64,000 bases of DNA from Patiria pectinifera (Eukaryota > Echinodermata > Asteroidea > Valvatida > Asterinidae). This document shows positions 47,101 through 62,100 of this stretch, in pieces. The notes below the pieces were generated by a model, which worked only from the letters and a program-made list of their open reading frames with translations, was not told where the DNA came from and did not search any database. The first letter of the stretch is position 1. The number at the start of each line of letters is the position of its first letter. The stretch spans positions 18,405,430-18,469,429 of the forward strand of contig CM057129.1 of the NCBI GenBank assembly GCA_029964075.1, read 5' to 3'. A program made the position numbers and the translations under genes.

Positions 47101-50100
47101 AAAAAGACTTCACTCACTCGATTACATGTAGTATACTAACACTTGTTCAATTTTCATGTATACTAAACGCCTACCAATGGGTTAGGCTATCCGGTATTTT
47201 ACATGCAATTGACAAAGGGCTGCTTTCTTTTCATGAAAGGTTCCTTTCAAAGTTTGTTCATTCATTACATTAAGCAAGAGACTTGGTCATTGAAAACTGT
47301 GTAGTTTGTTGTGACAGTCTTATTGAAAACTTTTGAAACTAGTGGGAACTATTCATTTTACTGGATTTAGCGTCTGACTTGGGTTGGTAACAAGTCATTT
47401 TTTGCAATCCCAAGTCAAGTCACAAGTCATTGTTTGCAAGTCCAAGTCAAGTCACAAGTCAAAGCTGGTATTTACAAGTCAAGTCACAAGTCACAAAAAT
47501 AGCGACTCGAGTCCGACTTGAGTCCAAGTCACATGACTCGAGTCGGCAACTCTGGAAATCGAGTCCAGGACTTGGACTCGAGTTGGACTTGAGTCACATT
47601 TTTCATGACTCAGATTCGACTCAAGTCACATTGGAAAATGACTCGGACTCGACCATGATGACTCGGACTCCAGCTTGGTGACTCGTGACTTGAGTCACAT
47701 ATTTTCATCGAAAGAAAAAAACATAATGTTACGGACTTGTGCGACGGGAGTAGCATTCTTTTTTAATCCACAGACAAAACATGGCGCCACGGAAAATCGT
47801 AGCCAAGGGCCGCGCACGCACGCCTAGTGCCTGCATGACGCCTGCATGACGAGCACCAGGGCCAGGTGTCATGCCAAAAAGTATCCGGTATTAAAAGGGG
47901 AAACACATTTTGGGCTTAAAACAAAGTAAACTGTATAAACACTGGGTAAACACTGGGACAGAATGGATGACAATGAAAAATAATTTAAAAAAAAAATGAT
48001 TAGTCTGGTGAACAACTAAGAACAAGTGACTTGAGACTCGGACTCGAGGCTTGTGACTCCAGACTCGGACTCAAGGCTTGTGACTCGAGACTCGAACTCG
48101 AGGCTTGTGACTTGAGACTCAGACTCGGACTCGAGGCTTGTGACTTGAGACTCAGACTCGGACTCGAGGCTTGTGACTTGAGACTCAGACTCGGTCTCGA
48201 GGCTTGTTTCTTGAGACTCAGACTCGGTCTCGAGGCTTGTGACTTGAGACTCAGACTCGGACTCGAGGCTTGTGACTTGAGACTCAGACTCGGACTCGAG
48301 GCTTGTGACTTGAGACTCGGACTCGACGTTGGTGACTCGACTACACCACTGATAATTATCCTGTTAATACATTGTCCGGTTAATACAGTCAGCATGCTTC
48401 TACTAGGAATAGTGAATATCAAAATGAAATTAACTTTTCATTTTACGGATATATGGACAATTACTCAACTTAGAATGTACATGTAGTTTGCATTCACAGA
48501 CTTATGAACAGACACGTTCCATCCACCATGCTCTACTGTTCGTTTGTATTGCTAGCCAATGCCACAAACACATACAAAACATGCAGTGGTATGCACTTAC
48601 AGCACGGCCTTCAAAAATTCAGTTTAATGGTCTTAGTGGACCTCTACCGACGATAGTGTGAAGTTGGTCGTGTTCAAAATCACAGCGCTTCAACTACAAA
48701 TAACATTAGCAATGTTTTCCACAATGTTTCCACCAGCATGCACTTTTGTTTTGTCCATAAGGAAAAACAACAAAAGATTTTTATACAAAAATAAGCAAAA
48801 TATTAAAATAGTAAAATATTTCAAGTTTTTCTTGTTAATTTGGCCTTGAAGTTGATGGACACTTCATAATATGAATATTTTATTATGCAAATTTAAGCCC
48901 CACCCTCTTTCCACACGGGTTGTTTATCACTAAAAACAATATACTTGTACTTTGCGCATGCATGTGAATCCAAATACACTTGCAGGGATCTTTTCATTTA
49001 TATTACTAGCCAGATGAATTAAGAAGGACTTTCAAAAATGGATTTACAGATTATGTCGATCTGTCAATGAGTATGGTCTTGAAAACGTGAATTTGGTCAT
49101 TTACAAAATTCAAACAAATCATGTGTAAAGCAATTCATTTGAAAAGCAATAGAAACCTCTCTTCAAGTTGTTTTCATTCTAATAATCACTTTGTAGCATG
49201 TGGGTGAAAATTCTAACATTTTAATAGGCAACGTACAAGGCATTCCATAATATTACTTTTACATTAGATCCTATTTTGAAATGACATTCAACTACTGATC
49301 AGCAATTAGAATATTCAAATGTGCAAAGCACCGTCGATTTGTTTTTGCAATGCATACAACAATAACGGGTGGGGTGTGTATTCTGTATGAAGGACTATCA
49401 ACCAACAACTTGACCAAGGCTAGTTTCGTTGCGGTGCGGTCAACTGAGGCTGGCCTCATGAAATCCCCAGAATGAGCAGATGTTTTCTTTGTTTTTGGAA
49501 ATGAAGCCAATGAGCAAAAACTACAACACTCTAGCTGCTAAGCACCTTGCTTAAGATGATGCTTCCAGGAAACAAAAATGCACGGAGAATAATGTCCTGT
49601 TAATTACAGTCAGCATGCTTGTAAAAATACCGACTATCGAAATGAAATTAAATTTTCATTCACACAAATCGATCATACACAGATGGACAATTACCATACG
49701 GTACATCGGTAACCATCCTCTCCCGGTAGTTCGAGATTAAACGACCATATTAAAATACTTACACATTAATATCGCGATCGGACAAGAACGAATTTTAATA
49801 GGGCCTCTACACAATCACAGCTTACTTTATTTAAATTAGTCACTAATGTCACCCAAACAACTAGATCTTGCAAAATAATGAAATACATAGAGACACTGGA
49901 CAGTGGACTAATTTGGTACGAAACTATGATGACTTAATCTTTATCGGATGCACAGAAGTTGAGTTTTACCTCCATATCCTAATGAAGTTTGGGGACATTT
50001 GGGACGACACCGTCTGGCCATGCCGTATACATATTCAAATTTATCATGAATAAGGCCCACCCACTTTACAATGAATGTGGGCGCCGCGGAGCCAATTCAA

Positions 50101-53100
50101 TACATGTATTTCATAAGCACAAGTAGAACGCCACCAAAACACAGATATAATCCTGATCCTTCGGAAGACATTTTAAACTCCATAATCATAATTAGGGGTA
50201 CAGCTTCCATCTTAAGCGCACCGATTCGAGAAAGAACTATAATTATGCTCAAAACCATAACTTGTTCTATTAAATCACCTTGGTAGCCGGTAAAAGACAA
50301 CATTTGCAGTAACTTTCAGGAAATTTATGGATATGTGGGTTACACAACATGTTCATGTCTATCATTTCAGTTGAGTTTAACAAGCCATCAACGAAATACG
50401 TCAACCGGCTGTCCAAAAATTCATTTATTTAAGAAACAATCAATAAACAGTTAAGTTGAAGTCAGCCACAAACACAGCCGGTTTTCCTACCGTTGTTATT
50501 ACAGTTTCGAACAACATGATCCATCAATATGAACCTGTTAATTGTACCGCAGTTAAAGAACGACAAGAAATAAGATTACGAACAGATATTTTCTAAGCAA
50601 TAACCGTTTAAGCTATGACATTTCATCACACAGGTTGCCAAATAAAGATTTTCCACTTTATTTACACGGAGTTTAAACCATTTCACCACGCGATTTACAT
50701 ATTCAATTTATGCTAAGTAGGTCCCGCACAAAGTTGCTACAGATACGCGTTACGTATGAGACTAAACGACACGCCTACGAGTGAGCAAGCTAACCTACCT
50801 CTGGGCGTAAACGATGGAAGCTTCGTCTGGAACGCGCCAATTTGGGGATCATGCATCCCGAGTCTGTAAAATCTTTATTGCGTCTAGACTAGTGTGCTGG
50901 TTTTTCTTCCTCGAGAAAACAGGAATTATCAACGTTTCCATGCGATGGTTTGAACTAAACCATCGCGTTTTCAACGGACACGGCTTTGCGTGAATTAAGA
51001 TGTAGGATCAATCAATATTTTGACTTGCCTGTCTTTCTAGATGTTTCAAGAACTAGATTATTCATTTCTCATTTTTGCTTGAAACAAAATATATAATCCC
51101 CCCACACACTCCAGTAAGTCTTAAGAAAAGTTAGATTAGATATTAGATATTGTTCTAACTTGTAAAAATAAGAATATCCAGAATGTTGTGAGAATATTCA
51201 GAATTATTTATGAATGCAACAAAAATAAGCCAAGAATTGAAATTGGGTCCCACAACACCCCTGAGATTTTTTTGAACATGTCCAAAAATGTCGGGGCGCT
51301 TCTCGATCGTCTACCGAATTAACAAACTCTGGAGGCCACGAACCATTCCCCGATGTACTCAAGAATGGTCATAAGCGGCGAATAGACTTAAACTTGACCG
51401 GTAATGTATAAACCTATCTAGCATAACTGTCAACAATTAAAATAAATGCAACCCGCCACGAAATACGCGAGCAGGTCTCACAAAAATTTTGAAAAACGAG
51501 CGATTCACGAGAATCACTCTCAAGCGCAACGAGAGATTACGCGAAGAATTACCTACAATAGCGGGAAATACGATCAAGATAGAATTTGTCCCCCCAAAAG
51601 CACAGCTTGATTTCTTTTACTGGGTCGCTAATGTTATCCCAAATGATATAATCAAGCGTAAAACTACAATACAGAGAGAAACAAATTAATATTTGACACG
51701 ATTATTATGTCTTAATGTTAATCAGGTTCAGAATTTGAGTTTTACTTTCATTATCACAATGGCTTCAGGCCGATACTGTACGACTATTGTTGAGCAAATG
51801 TTTTAGAATTAATGCAAATTAGGGCCCGCCCATTTTCAAAGCTGAACGACAGGGGGGGGGCGGCGCCAACGCAATATTTACGCTACTTACAGTTATACTA
51901 GTGCTATACTGCTCATGACGATCCTATTATTATTCGTAAGCCTCCGTAGCAACATGATGATGGAAGGTATACAATGTACATCCCGCATTAGGTGAAAATC
52001 CATGTCATATGAAATCCGAAGCTATAGTACTCAAATAATGAATGTTTATGAGTGCAATTGTACGAGTTATTTCATTCGGTGACAGATGAAATGTTCCATT
52101 CCACGAGGCGAAGCTGAGTGGAATGGAACATTTCACCTGTCACCGAATGAAATTATTCTACCGTTGCAGGAATGTGAAACATTCATGATTGGTTATATAT
52201 AACACCTTAATAAATCTTCATTGTCTGATATAGTGTGACGCGTTTTCTCTTCTCAGACGTTGTTCAGTTGTGAATCAGTATAATGCTTCAACAGCTGTTC
52301 CTGTAATATGTTTTACAACTTTGTCTGGTCGTTTGGTAGCATATTTAATTTGCTTCTTTGTGTTTGCATGTAGCTGACTTAAATGTTCAAATACATGTAC
52401 TTCATTTTCTTTTTATAAGAAAACAGTCTCGCGAAAAAGAGTTACACTTTTCCAGACAAGCATTGCGATGAATGCCTAACATTCTACAATCAAATGCAAC
52501 CCGCCGCGAACTACGCAACAGGTCTCACAAAAATTTCAAAGAACGAGCGATTCACGAGAATCACTCACGTGCGACGTACGTGCGTCGCTAACGAGTGTTT
52601 GAGATGTGTGACTGAATGAAACGCATGAAGTAATATTTATTAAATTTGCCTCAAAACAAGCACAGCTTGATTTTTTTAACTGGGTCGCTAATGTTACCCA
52701 AATGACTTAATCAAGCGTAAAACTACAATACATAGAGAAAACAAATTAATATTTGACACGATTATGATGTTTTACTTTTGATCGGGTTCAGAAGTTGAGT
52801 ATTACCTTCATAATCATAATGGTTTTAGGCCAATATTGTACGACTATGAGCTGATGCATATGTATTAATGTATGCAAATTAGGGCCCGCCCATTTTTCAA
52901 AGCTGCTGTACGGGAACGATTTAGAGAGTGAAACGCAGGTGTGTTGACTACCTGCCATGAACTTCGCAAGCAGGTTACCAACATAGTTATCCTAATGACG
53001 TTTGGGGACCTTTGGGACAACACCGTCTGGCCACGCGTATGCACATTAAAATTTATGATAAATAGCGCCCGCCCACTTTACAAATGAATGTGGGTGCTGC

Positions 53101-56100
53101 TGGGCTAATTAATTCAGTATTCCTGTTTTGTGTGGCGTACGATCCTAGCACAAGTAGTTACCCATAAAAAAAACCCACAGAATTTATCCCAATCCTTCGG
53201 AAGTTGATATTTTAACCTCCATAATCATATTAGGCCAATATCGTATGACCATGTGCCGGGGGAATATTACAATAATGCTAAGTGCCCCGCCCACTTTACA
53301 AAGCTGAACTGGATGGGAACGTAACGATAGGGCCCCCAGGGGGGCACAAGATTCCAGTCGCAAGCGCGCCAAAAGAACAAATATGATAACCGTGCTAAAA
53401 CCATAATTTTCCCTATTAAACCACCTTTGTAGCTGGTATAATATACAACATTAGCAGTAATTTTCAGAAATAGGTGGATTTGTGGGTTAGAAAATATTGC
53501 TACATGGAACCTTCCTAAAGTCTTGCGTTCATAGATGCTCATTTAACTGCCAATGGTCATAAGCGACTCTAACAATCAACATTCATCTCTGGACGTACTC
53601 TATACTAAGATTACCATTTCAGTTGAGAATAACAAGCCCGCAACGAAATACGTCTACATGCGTACCCAAAAAATCACAATTCAATTATTGAAAAATACAA
53701 ATAAAATGTTTGGCAAGCCACAATCAAATCGGTTCTCCTAGTTAATGCAGTTTTAATTTAAACAATGTGATCCATCAAAAGAACCTGTTGTACCGCAGTA
53801 TAAGAACGATAAGAAATAAGATTACGAACAGATATTTTCTAAGCAATTCCGTTTAAGCTATGACATTTCATCACACAATGGTTGACAAACAAAGATTTTC
53901 CACTTTATTTACACGGAGTTTAAACCATTTCACCACGCGATTTACATATTCAATTTATGCTAAGTAGGTCGCACAAAGTTACTGCGCATACGCGTTACGT
54001 ATGAGACTAAACGACACGCCCACGAGTGAGCAAGCTAACCTACATCTGGGCGTAAACTATTCGCTTGGTCTGGAATTACGCGCCAATTTTGGGATCAGGA
54101 GCCTGTGAAATCTTTATTGCGTTTAGTGTGCTGGTTTTTTTCCCTTGAGAAACCAGGACATCATCATTTGCTTCAGATGGTTTGAACTAAATCATCGCGC
54201 TTTCAATAATGCTTTGCATCGAGAAAAAAGAAGACGCATTTTTAGTTTTCCCACAAAGCTGAACTGTAAACGATAGGGCCGCCCCGGGCGCGGGGTGGGG
54301 GTACAGCTTCCATCTTAAGGGCACCGATTCGCGAAAGAACAAATTATGCTCAAAACCATAACTTGTTCTATTAAACCACCTTGGTAGTCGGTAATAGACA
54401 ACATTTGCAGTAACTTTCAGGAATTTATGGATATGTGGGTTACAAAGAATTGTCATATAAAACAGGTGTAGCATGAATTTAGGTTTTATGAAATACGGAC
54501 TCTTTGGTGCTATTGCGCATGCTCATGCATAGATAATTAGGAGAGGGACCGGTCACGTGAGAGGGTTTAACCAATAAAAGGGAAAAAGAGTCCGATTTTC
54601 ATACGAGTCCGATTTTCACATGACACCGGTCTCAAGTCTGTTGTTCAGCAGATGCTCGTGTCCAACTAGCACAAGCGGCCATAATTATCAACATGTTCAT
54701 GTCTACCATTTCAATTGAGTTTAACAAGCCCGCAACGAAATACGTCAACCGGCTACCCAAAAAATATTCTATTTTTGAACGATCGATATTAACTAAGTAA
54801 GCCACAAACGTTGAATACAGCCGGTTCTCCTACCGTTATTATCACAGTTTCAAACAACATGATCCACCAATATGAACCCTGTTAATTGTACCGCAGTTAA
54901 AGAACGACAAGAAATAAGATTACGAACAGATATTTTCTAAGCAATAGCCGTTTAAGCTATGACATTTCACCACACAGGTTGCCAAATAAAGATTTTCCAC
55001 TTTATTTACACGGAGTTTAAACCATTTCACCACGCGATTTACATATTCAATTATGCTAAGTGTCCCGCACAAAGTTCAACGTGCTAGCTGCTCATGCATG
55101 AGTCTATTGACACGCCTACGAGTACGAGTGAGCAAGCTAACATACCTCTGGGCGTAAACTATGGAAGGTTCGTCTGGAATTACGCGCCAATTTTGGGATC
55201 AGGAGCCTGTGAAATCTTTATTGCGTTTAGTGTGCTGGTTTTTTTCCTTGAGAAAACAGGACTTATCATCATTTTCTTGAGATGGTTTGACCTAAATCAT
55301 CGCGCTTTCAATAATGCTTTGCATCGAGAAAAATGAAGACGCATTTTCAGTTTTCTCAAAAAGTATGTCTACTGAGCTGAGATTTGGACAGTTGATTTTT
55401 TGTTGGCGCAAGCAGAAACAATTGTATCAAAGCACAGAATCTTTATTAACAGGATGTATGAATGCGCAAAAGAAAAAACAAATTCCCATCGCCAGCTTGT
55501 GATACATGCTAACTGTAACCGCGGAACTTTCTTTTTCATTCAGCGGGCTTCTTTTGTTTTGCGTACGGTAAGCTGCGGCATGAAATTGGGCTCTAATATC
55601 GGACAGTGACTTGTCATTTGAGTGAATGCGGTCAATTATATTCCTAAAAGCCTCTGTAGGGATGTGATGACTAGTTTCAAAAGCCTCTCATTGCTCTTTG
55701 AAGGTATACATCCCGCATTATTAAAGTAAATAATCCATGCGAAATGAAGTCCCACAACACTTTCCGTGCACCGTATCATGCCACAATTCCGGTCCTAGAG
55801 TCATTAAATCTAGCCATTATTATCGTATATAACCTGCTCCGAACTACGAATGCAGGCACTACAAAAATTGATTCTTACTTTAATTAGCAAATACATCATA
55901 GTGTGACGTTTGACCATGTAAAACGGTACCTCTCTCTGAGCACAGCTTCGTTTAATTCTATGGTTCATTAATGTCACCTATGCAAATTAACCATACTTAA
56001 AACTACACTGTATCCGGTAATGAGATTACTATTTTAACACAAAAATGATGTTAAAAAAATTCCAACCTCAAAATCTGGTTCAAAAATTGAATTTATCCGC

Positions 56101-59100
56101 CTCAGTCATATCCACTTTAGGCCAATATTGTGAGGCCATGTCTGTATGCATATTAAAATTTATGCTAATAAGTCCCGCCCATTTTATACAGCTCGTGCAT
56201 GGGACGATTGCAATTATGGTGGACATGATACGGTCAGTACATCGCAGCCTAGGAACGAATATGAATGGTTCATAACGAGCAAATGACCCCCAAAAATAAT
56301 TAAATCAAATTCTAAAACTAATTCCTTGGCGACAATCTGCTTAAAAATATAAATATTAGAGATTTTTCAGAATTGACAAATTTCAAAGTTACAAGAAAAC
56401 TACCGTCCAGAAAGTAACGGACACCATATTCCCCCAAACAAACAAACAAACAAACAAACGAAAAGTATGGTTTTGCCGATTCAGAGAATGATAATACAAT
56501 AAATCTGAAGCAGATTGTTTTTAAAAAACTGTCATCATTTCAGCTAAGTAGATGTACTTTTTGAGAAAACTCAACTGTGAAATAAATCTTCTTTTTCGTG
56601 ACGCAAAGCTCCCATTGAAAGCCCCTTCTTCCCAAATGCTCATTGATAGATTTTGAAATCCCCTTCCTGTAGTATGATCCCAGTTTGTCACTACAGAAAT
56701 CAAATCATTCATGGATAATTAACCGCTCTGCAAACTAAACGAAATTTGGTCAATTAGGAACACTATTTGAAAAAAAACCCAGTTTTTTTTCTTCTCATGA
56801 TGGTTCGGACCGAACCTTCGTAATGAATTGATGGTAATTCTGGATACAGACAACTGTATCCAAAGTCTGTAAGCCCTTAATGAAGGATTCAAGTCTTTAC
56901 AGAATTTGCGGAAAGAACATCGCAAGTATTAAACATAAAAAGGGGAAATAAATACTAATGTTTGCATCCTCGCCAATTCCCATTTTTTCCCAAAGGTTTT
57001 GTCATTATGAAGATCCTTGAATGTCTAATTATTTAAACGTATGCCATATTTGTCAGCCTCTTGGGACGAATGACGACTGCATGTGACGTAATTCCATCAC
57101 GCATCCTGCTCCAGGAATGGGGTCTGCAGTGGCTGACCCGGGTGAGCCCCGGCCTGATGGGCTAATGGACCGATCCAGTAAGCCCCTCCCACTGCGCATG
57201 TGGGCAAATTAACACGTGCTCCTCTCCAATGCCACACTGCATTTTCCTGCCGCGCGCATCATACGCGCGTGCATGCATGTCGGACTTTTGTGCACGCATG
57301 TCGGACATAAATCACGGCTGTGATTGGTCAGAATACCATGGGGCGGTACTTACTGGATCGGTCCATTGATTAGCTCACCCAGGCTATTAAACCTGGATCA
57401 GCCCAGTTTAGCTAATCGCATGCTCCATCCTTGAGGCAAAATGCCAATGTAATAAAAAAAACCTTCAAACTAATGAATGAGCAAATGATGCCTCTCTTTG
57501 TACGGTAGTTGTACAGCATACCAACAATTTAAAACAAATATACTGGCCACAACTTCAAATAATGATATAAAATTGTGACATGTTTCACATATCAGTGGAA
57601 TGGAGGGGGAATGAAGGTGTAGGGGGATGGGGGCGGGGGAGGGAAGGGCCTCCACTCTCTTGAAGCAGAATGTTCAATGCCTCTCCCTCCATCCCCTCCT
57701 CTTTGGCCCTCCCCTTTGTGATGAACAGTGCTACCTAGTGTCACATGGTATCCAGTCATGTCTCGTTGAACAGCGCCCTCAGACGTCATGATGGTACCCC
57801 CCCCCCCTCAAATAGGCTAAGTACAAGCCCCTCTTGTAAGATAACTTAATTCCACACAGCTATGTTAAACAGAAAGAAGGGTAACTGTTACACCGATATA
57901 AACTTACATTTCCAATAAAAGGCTGACTTGTCAGTGGGTACAAAATGTCTAGCATTAAATTGAATTTAATCAAACTGAATTGAATTGAATTGAATCGAGT
58001 CATGGCTCTTTGAACAGGTGCAATGATGGTTCCCCGCCCCCCCCCCTTCCCAGCCCCCCATAGGCTAAGTACTAGCTCCCTAGTTAGATCTTTGGATGCC
58101 TCATGAGTATTGTATAGGCCTACTGAAAGAACAGTTATTTAAACCGATAAAAATTACATTTCCAATAAAAAAGCTGACTCACCAAACATGATGACCCCCA
58201 CTGACCACAGGTCCACTTTGGCAGCGTATTTACGCTCGAGGATGATTTCCGGAGCCATGTACAGGGGTGAGCCTCTCAGAGTGTTCGCAAGCACGTCCTC
58301 CGTCATGTAAGAGGCAAAACCAAAATCTGCAGGGAAGAATCAGCGGGTGTCTTTTGTCAAGTTCTCGAGCACATCCTCAATACCTCTAACTTGGATTGGG
58401 GTCTGTGTCTGAAAACAGTCAGGAGCAAGTCCATGGTTGATTTGTGACGTCATTTACACCTTCACACTAATATTTATTTACTTTAATTGTTCATTATTTG
58501 TAAACGCTGTGATTCAGTTCACTGAAAAGAGCGTTCTTAAATGCCGATTATTATTATTTTTGTGTACCTCTAGTCCAACGCAATTCCATACAACATCATG
58601 AAACTTCTTGGTCCACTTTCCCTGCTGTACATAATAATGCGCATGGCTTCTGGTTTGAGTGATTTAACTAGCCTAGGTAGGTTGGCCGTGAATGGTCGAC
58701 TAGACTAGATGAATATCTATAGTTCTCCCTTGAACTTGCTCAAGCATGTCATTGTCCTCATAAACCTTTTAACAATGGGTTCAGTCATTAAAATCTCCAC
58801 ACATGGGGAAACAATGCCTTTGTGACAATGACCCTTTTAGATGAATTCCAGGAACCAGAAATTTCATGTGTGATCCTTATCGCAGCAACATTTCACCCCT
58901 ATGACCATTTTCATTGCCATCGTGGGTTTGGCGAATGAGTTTTTTTTAGGGGGGTGGTAATAGTAATTGTATATTTTTATTTTGGGCGTTTTACTTTTTT
59001 ACTTTTATGATTATTTCTTATTATTATTTCTCTTAAATAAGATTGTTTTTATTGTAAATGTGTCTGCAATTGGGCATGTAGCCGCAAAGGACCATTAATA

Positions 59101-62100
59101 AACCAATCCAATTCAATTCACTCCAATTCAATTCAATTCAATTATTGTAAATGACCTACCTGCTAATTTGAGTACTGGATCGTACGAGTTGGACAGCAGT
59201 AGGTTTTGAGGCTTCAGATCCATATGGGTGATATTCTCTGATTGCAAATGGTGGAGGGCACTCGCTGGACATGAATGGGAGAAAAAAATCATAAATTACC
59301 ACAGAGTTGATCTTAGAGGTTTTCAAAAACTCTGCCTTCTCACTCGCTTCGGTTTCATCTCTGGTTTGTTTTGTCCAGCGCTTGTGAACAGCAAGCCAAT
59401 CACAAGCCATCCAGTCCCAAGTCAAGTCACAAGCTAAACCTGCTCAAATGAAAGGTATTCTTTCTTCCACGTTCATCATACTGTTCACGTTACTTGTGAC
59501 CAGATTCATGAATGGACTTGTGATTGACTTGTGACTAGCCACTTGTGACTGGACTTAACTTTAACACTGGTGGAAAGCAGTGCTGTAGCCGAGTCCATTA
59601 CAAATAATAATAATAATTTGGGAGGCTAATCATCCTTACTCGCAGCTGGTATGCTGAATTGCAAAGGACGCGGCTACAACGTGGTCAGGCCATTTGGCAC
59701 GTAAAGGCGCCTATGGCTGCCGGCCACATCAACCCATATGACCACGGAGCACAGCCTGAGATCAAACGTGTTTGATTTTTCTGGAGGGAGGAAAACCGGA
59801 GGACCCGGAGAAAAACCCTCGTGGCACAGGAGAGAACCAACGCACAACTCTACTCACATGTGATCCGCGGCCAGGATTCGAACCGTGGTCACCTTGGTGA
59901 GAGGCGAGCGCTTTACGCACAAGCCACCCATGCCACCAAATCCGGTCACAAGTTGCTCACAAGTCAATTCACAAATCTGGTCACAGTGGATGCATATATT
60001 GCACAGGAATGCCTTTGTCAAGGTTCATTTGAATAGCTTGTGACTTGACTTTGGACTGGTTGACTTGTGATGGCTTATGAGGACGCGTGGTTGACTGTTC
60101 TGAAATGCTGACAAACAGCGTCTGGGTAACTGCTGAACTCCCAGAAATTTGTTTCACAGCTCATGCAGAGATTGACTACTATATGTCTGTCCCTTGCTTA
60201 AGCAAATAACTCACCGATTTGTCTGACAAATACTCTGACTGTCCTCTCTGGCAAGGCCTGCTTGGTGCGAATAAAATGAGACATGTCGCCTCCGCTGCAA
60301 TACTCCATGATCAGATAGATGTACGAGTCATCCCACTGTTTAAAACATACAAAACAAAATGAAGTCCATGCACTTTGTGATATTTTTTTTTTTTTAAAAT
60401 AAATCAACAAGGGCTAACAAAGTCCAGACTGAAATAGAATTAAGATGGCAATGTTATTTTCAAGCATTCAAACATGTTATTTTCAATCTAGGCTTGAATC
60501 ATGGCTTGAAAAGATCTGCTTCTTAGACCTAATACTTACATACAAGCATGATCTCCATTTACTGCAGATATGTATTATTTTGATGGATTCACTGTTGTGG
60601 AGTGCAAACATCATATTCTGATGTTTGCATCACAGAACTCCACGATCATTTTTATCGAGTACCAAGTACACCTAGAGTTTAGGGTTTGCTCATTGCACTT
60701 GGCAGACCTGTCCTCGACATCTGAAAGCTGCCACCCTAAACCGGACCAACTGGCGTAAATTGACCTAGAAAGCGGCACCGAACCTTGAGGGGATCATTGT
60801 CTGAGCCTCACTGCTGCATGTGACCGGAGACACAGAACAGTGTCTGCCCCTGTCCTGACAAGTGGCGTCACGTACCCTATCTGCAATCACCTCTACGCAT
60901 CAGACTTCGGCCTCCGAAGCCAAATGCGTGCCCACAGATGATAACTGCACAACGCATCATCTTCCTCGGCTCCCGAGAGACAACCACCAATCATTACACA
61001 TATATAAGGTCACATGCAGCAGTGAGGCTCAGACAATGATCCCCTCAAGGTTCGTTGCCGCTTTCTAGGTCAATGTACGCCAGTTGGTCCGGTCTAGGGT
61101 GGCAGCTTTAAGATGTCGAGTTGAGGGAAGTCGAAAGCCAGGACGACCCAGGCTCAGATGGTCGGATCAGGTGAAGACTTTAACCGGCGTGTCACTCAGC
61201 GAAGCAAGCAGCATTGCTCTAAAGAGATCCCATTGGCATTCCATTGTGCAAACCACGAAGCATCAGTTATGATGTGATCGACAACAACAAGGTGATTAAG
61301 AAATTTCATTTACTGCCAAGGACTCAGACTTGGCTAAAACTCTAATGCTTTGACTAATGTGATTTAGTGGTGGTGTTTCCAATTTCCAAAAGCTTTTCCA
61401 TTTATATTACTTCTGTCCATCAGCTCATTAGACCAGTTTTCTGCAGCAGCTCAAGAAGAGGTGCGCCGGCTGCTCTGCACCCTCGCAGTTACCCACTTAC
61501 ACTTCTTGATGGAGACAGGCAATTGCAGTAAAGTGTCCTGCCCAAGAACACCATGATTGCCATTAGGGATCACTAGGGATTGGGTATTTGCCCTCTGCCC
61601 TCTGACCTATGACCCACCTGGAAATCTTTGAGCTCCACAATGTGCTCATGCCTGATGCGTTTCAGGATCTCAATTTCCGTCAGTAGGTTCTCCACCGAGT
61701 TCTTGCTCAGGCTGCTCTTGAGTACACACTTAATGGCTACCACCTCTCGCTGCTGACCCTGTGCATGAAACATACATAAGGCCAAAACATTTCTGCTTCT
61801 GAATACTTGCCATTTGACAATAGGGTAGGTATGCAGGTAGGGCCTTTTTTCGGGGGGGGGGGGGGCAATTTTTGTGTGTTGATCACATGTAGGTATCAGC
61901 GTGTAGTCAAGGGTAAAAAGTAGGCCCCTAATGAATGGTTTTGGGGCTTTTTTCTCTTCCCACCCCCCTCCCCCCCCCCCCAAAAAAATATATATTAGGG
62001 TCAGGGCTGTCAAAATAGGGTAGGTAGGGTAACCGGAAGCAGAATTAGTTTTTTTTTTTGCCTAAGTGCATTCTGTGATTATGTATGCATGACATATCAT

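Noticed and set aside
48000-48486. Overlapping 140-151 codon frames with RLGLEACDL or [11 protein letters not shown] repeats
   Set aside because: Both strands are open because the 30-bp GACTCG-type unit has a multiple-of-three period. They are repeat artefacts.
55094-55336. 80-codon frame in intron 5
   Set aside because: It is part of the 650-bp module; the copies at 50340 and 53580 break the frame.
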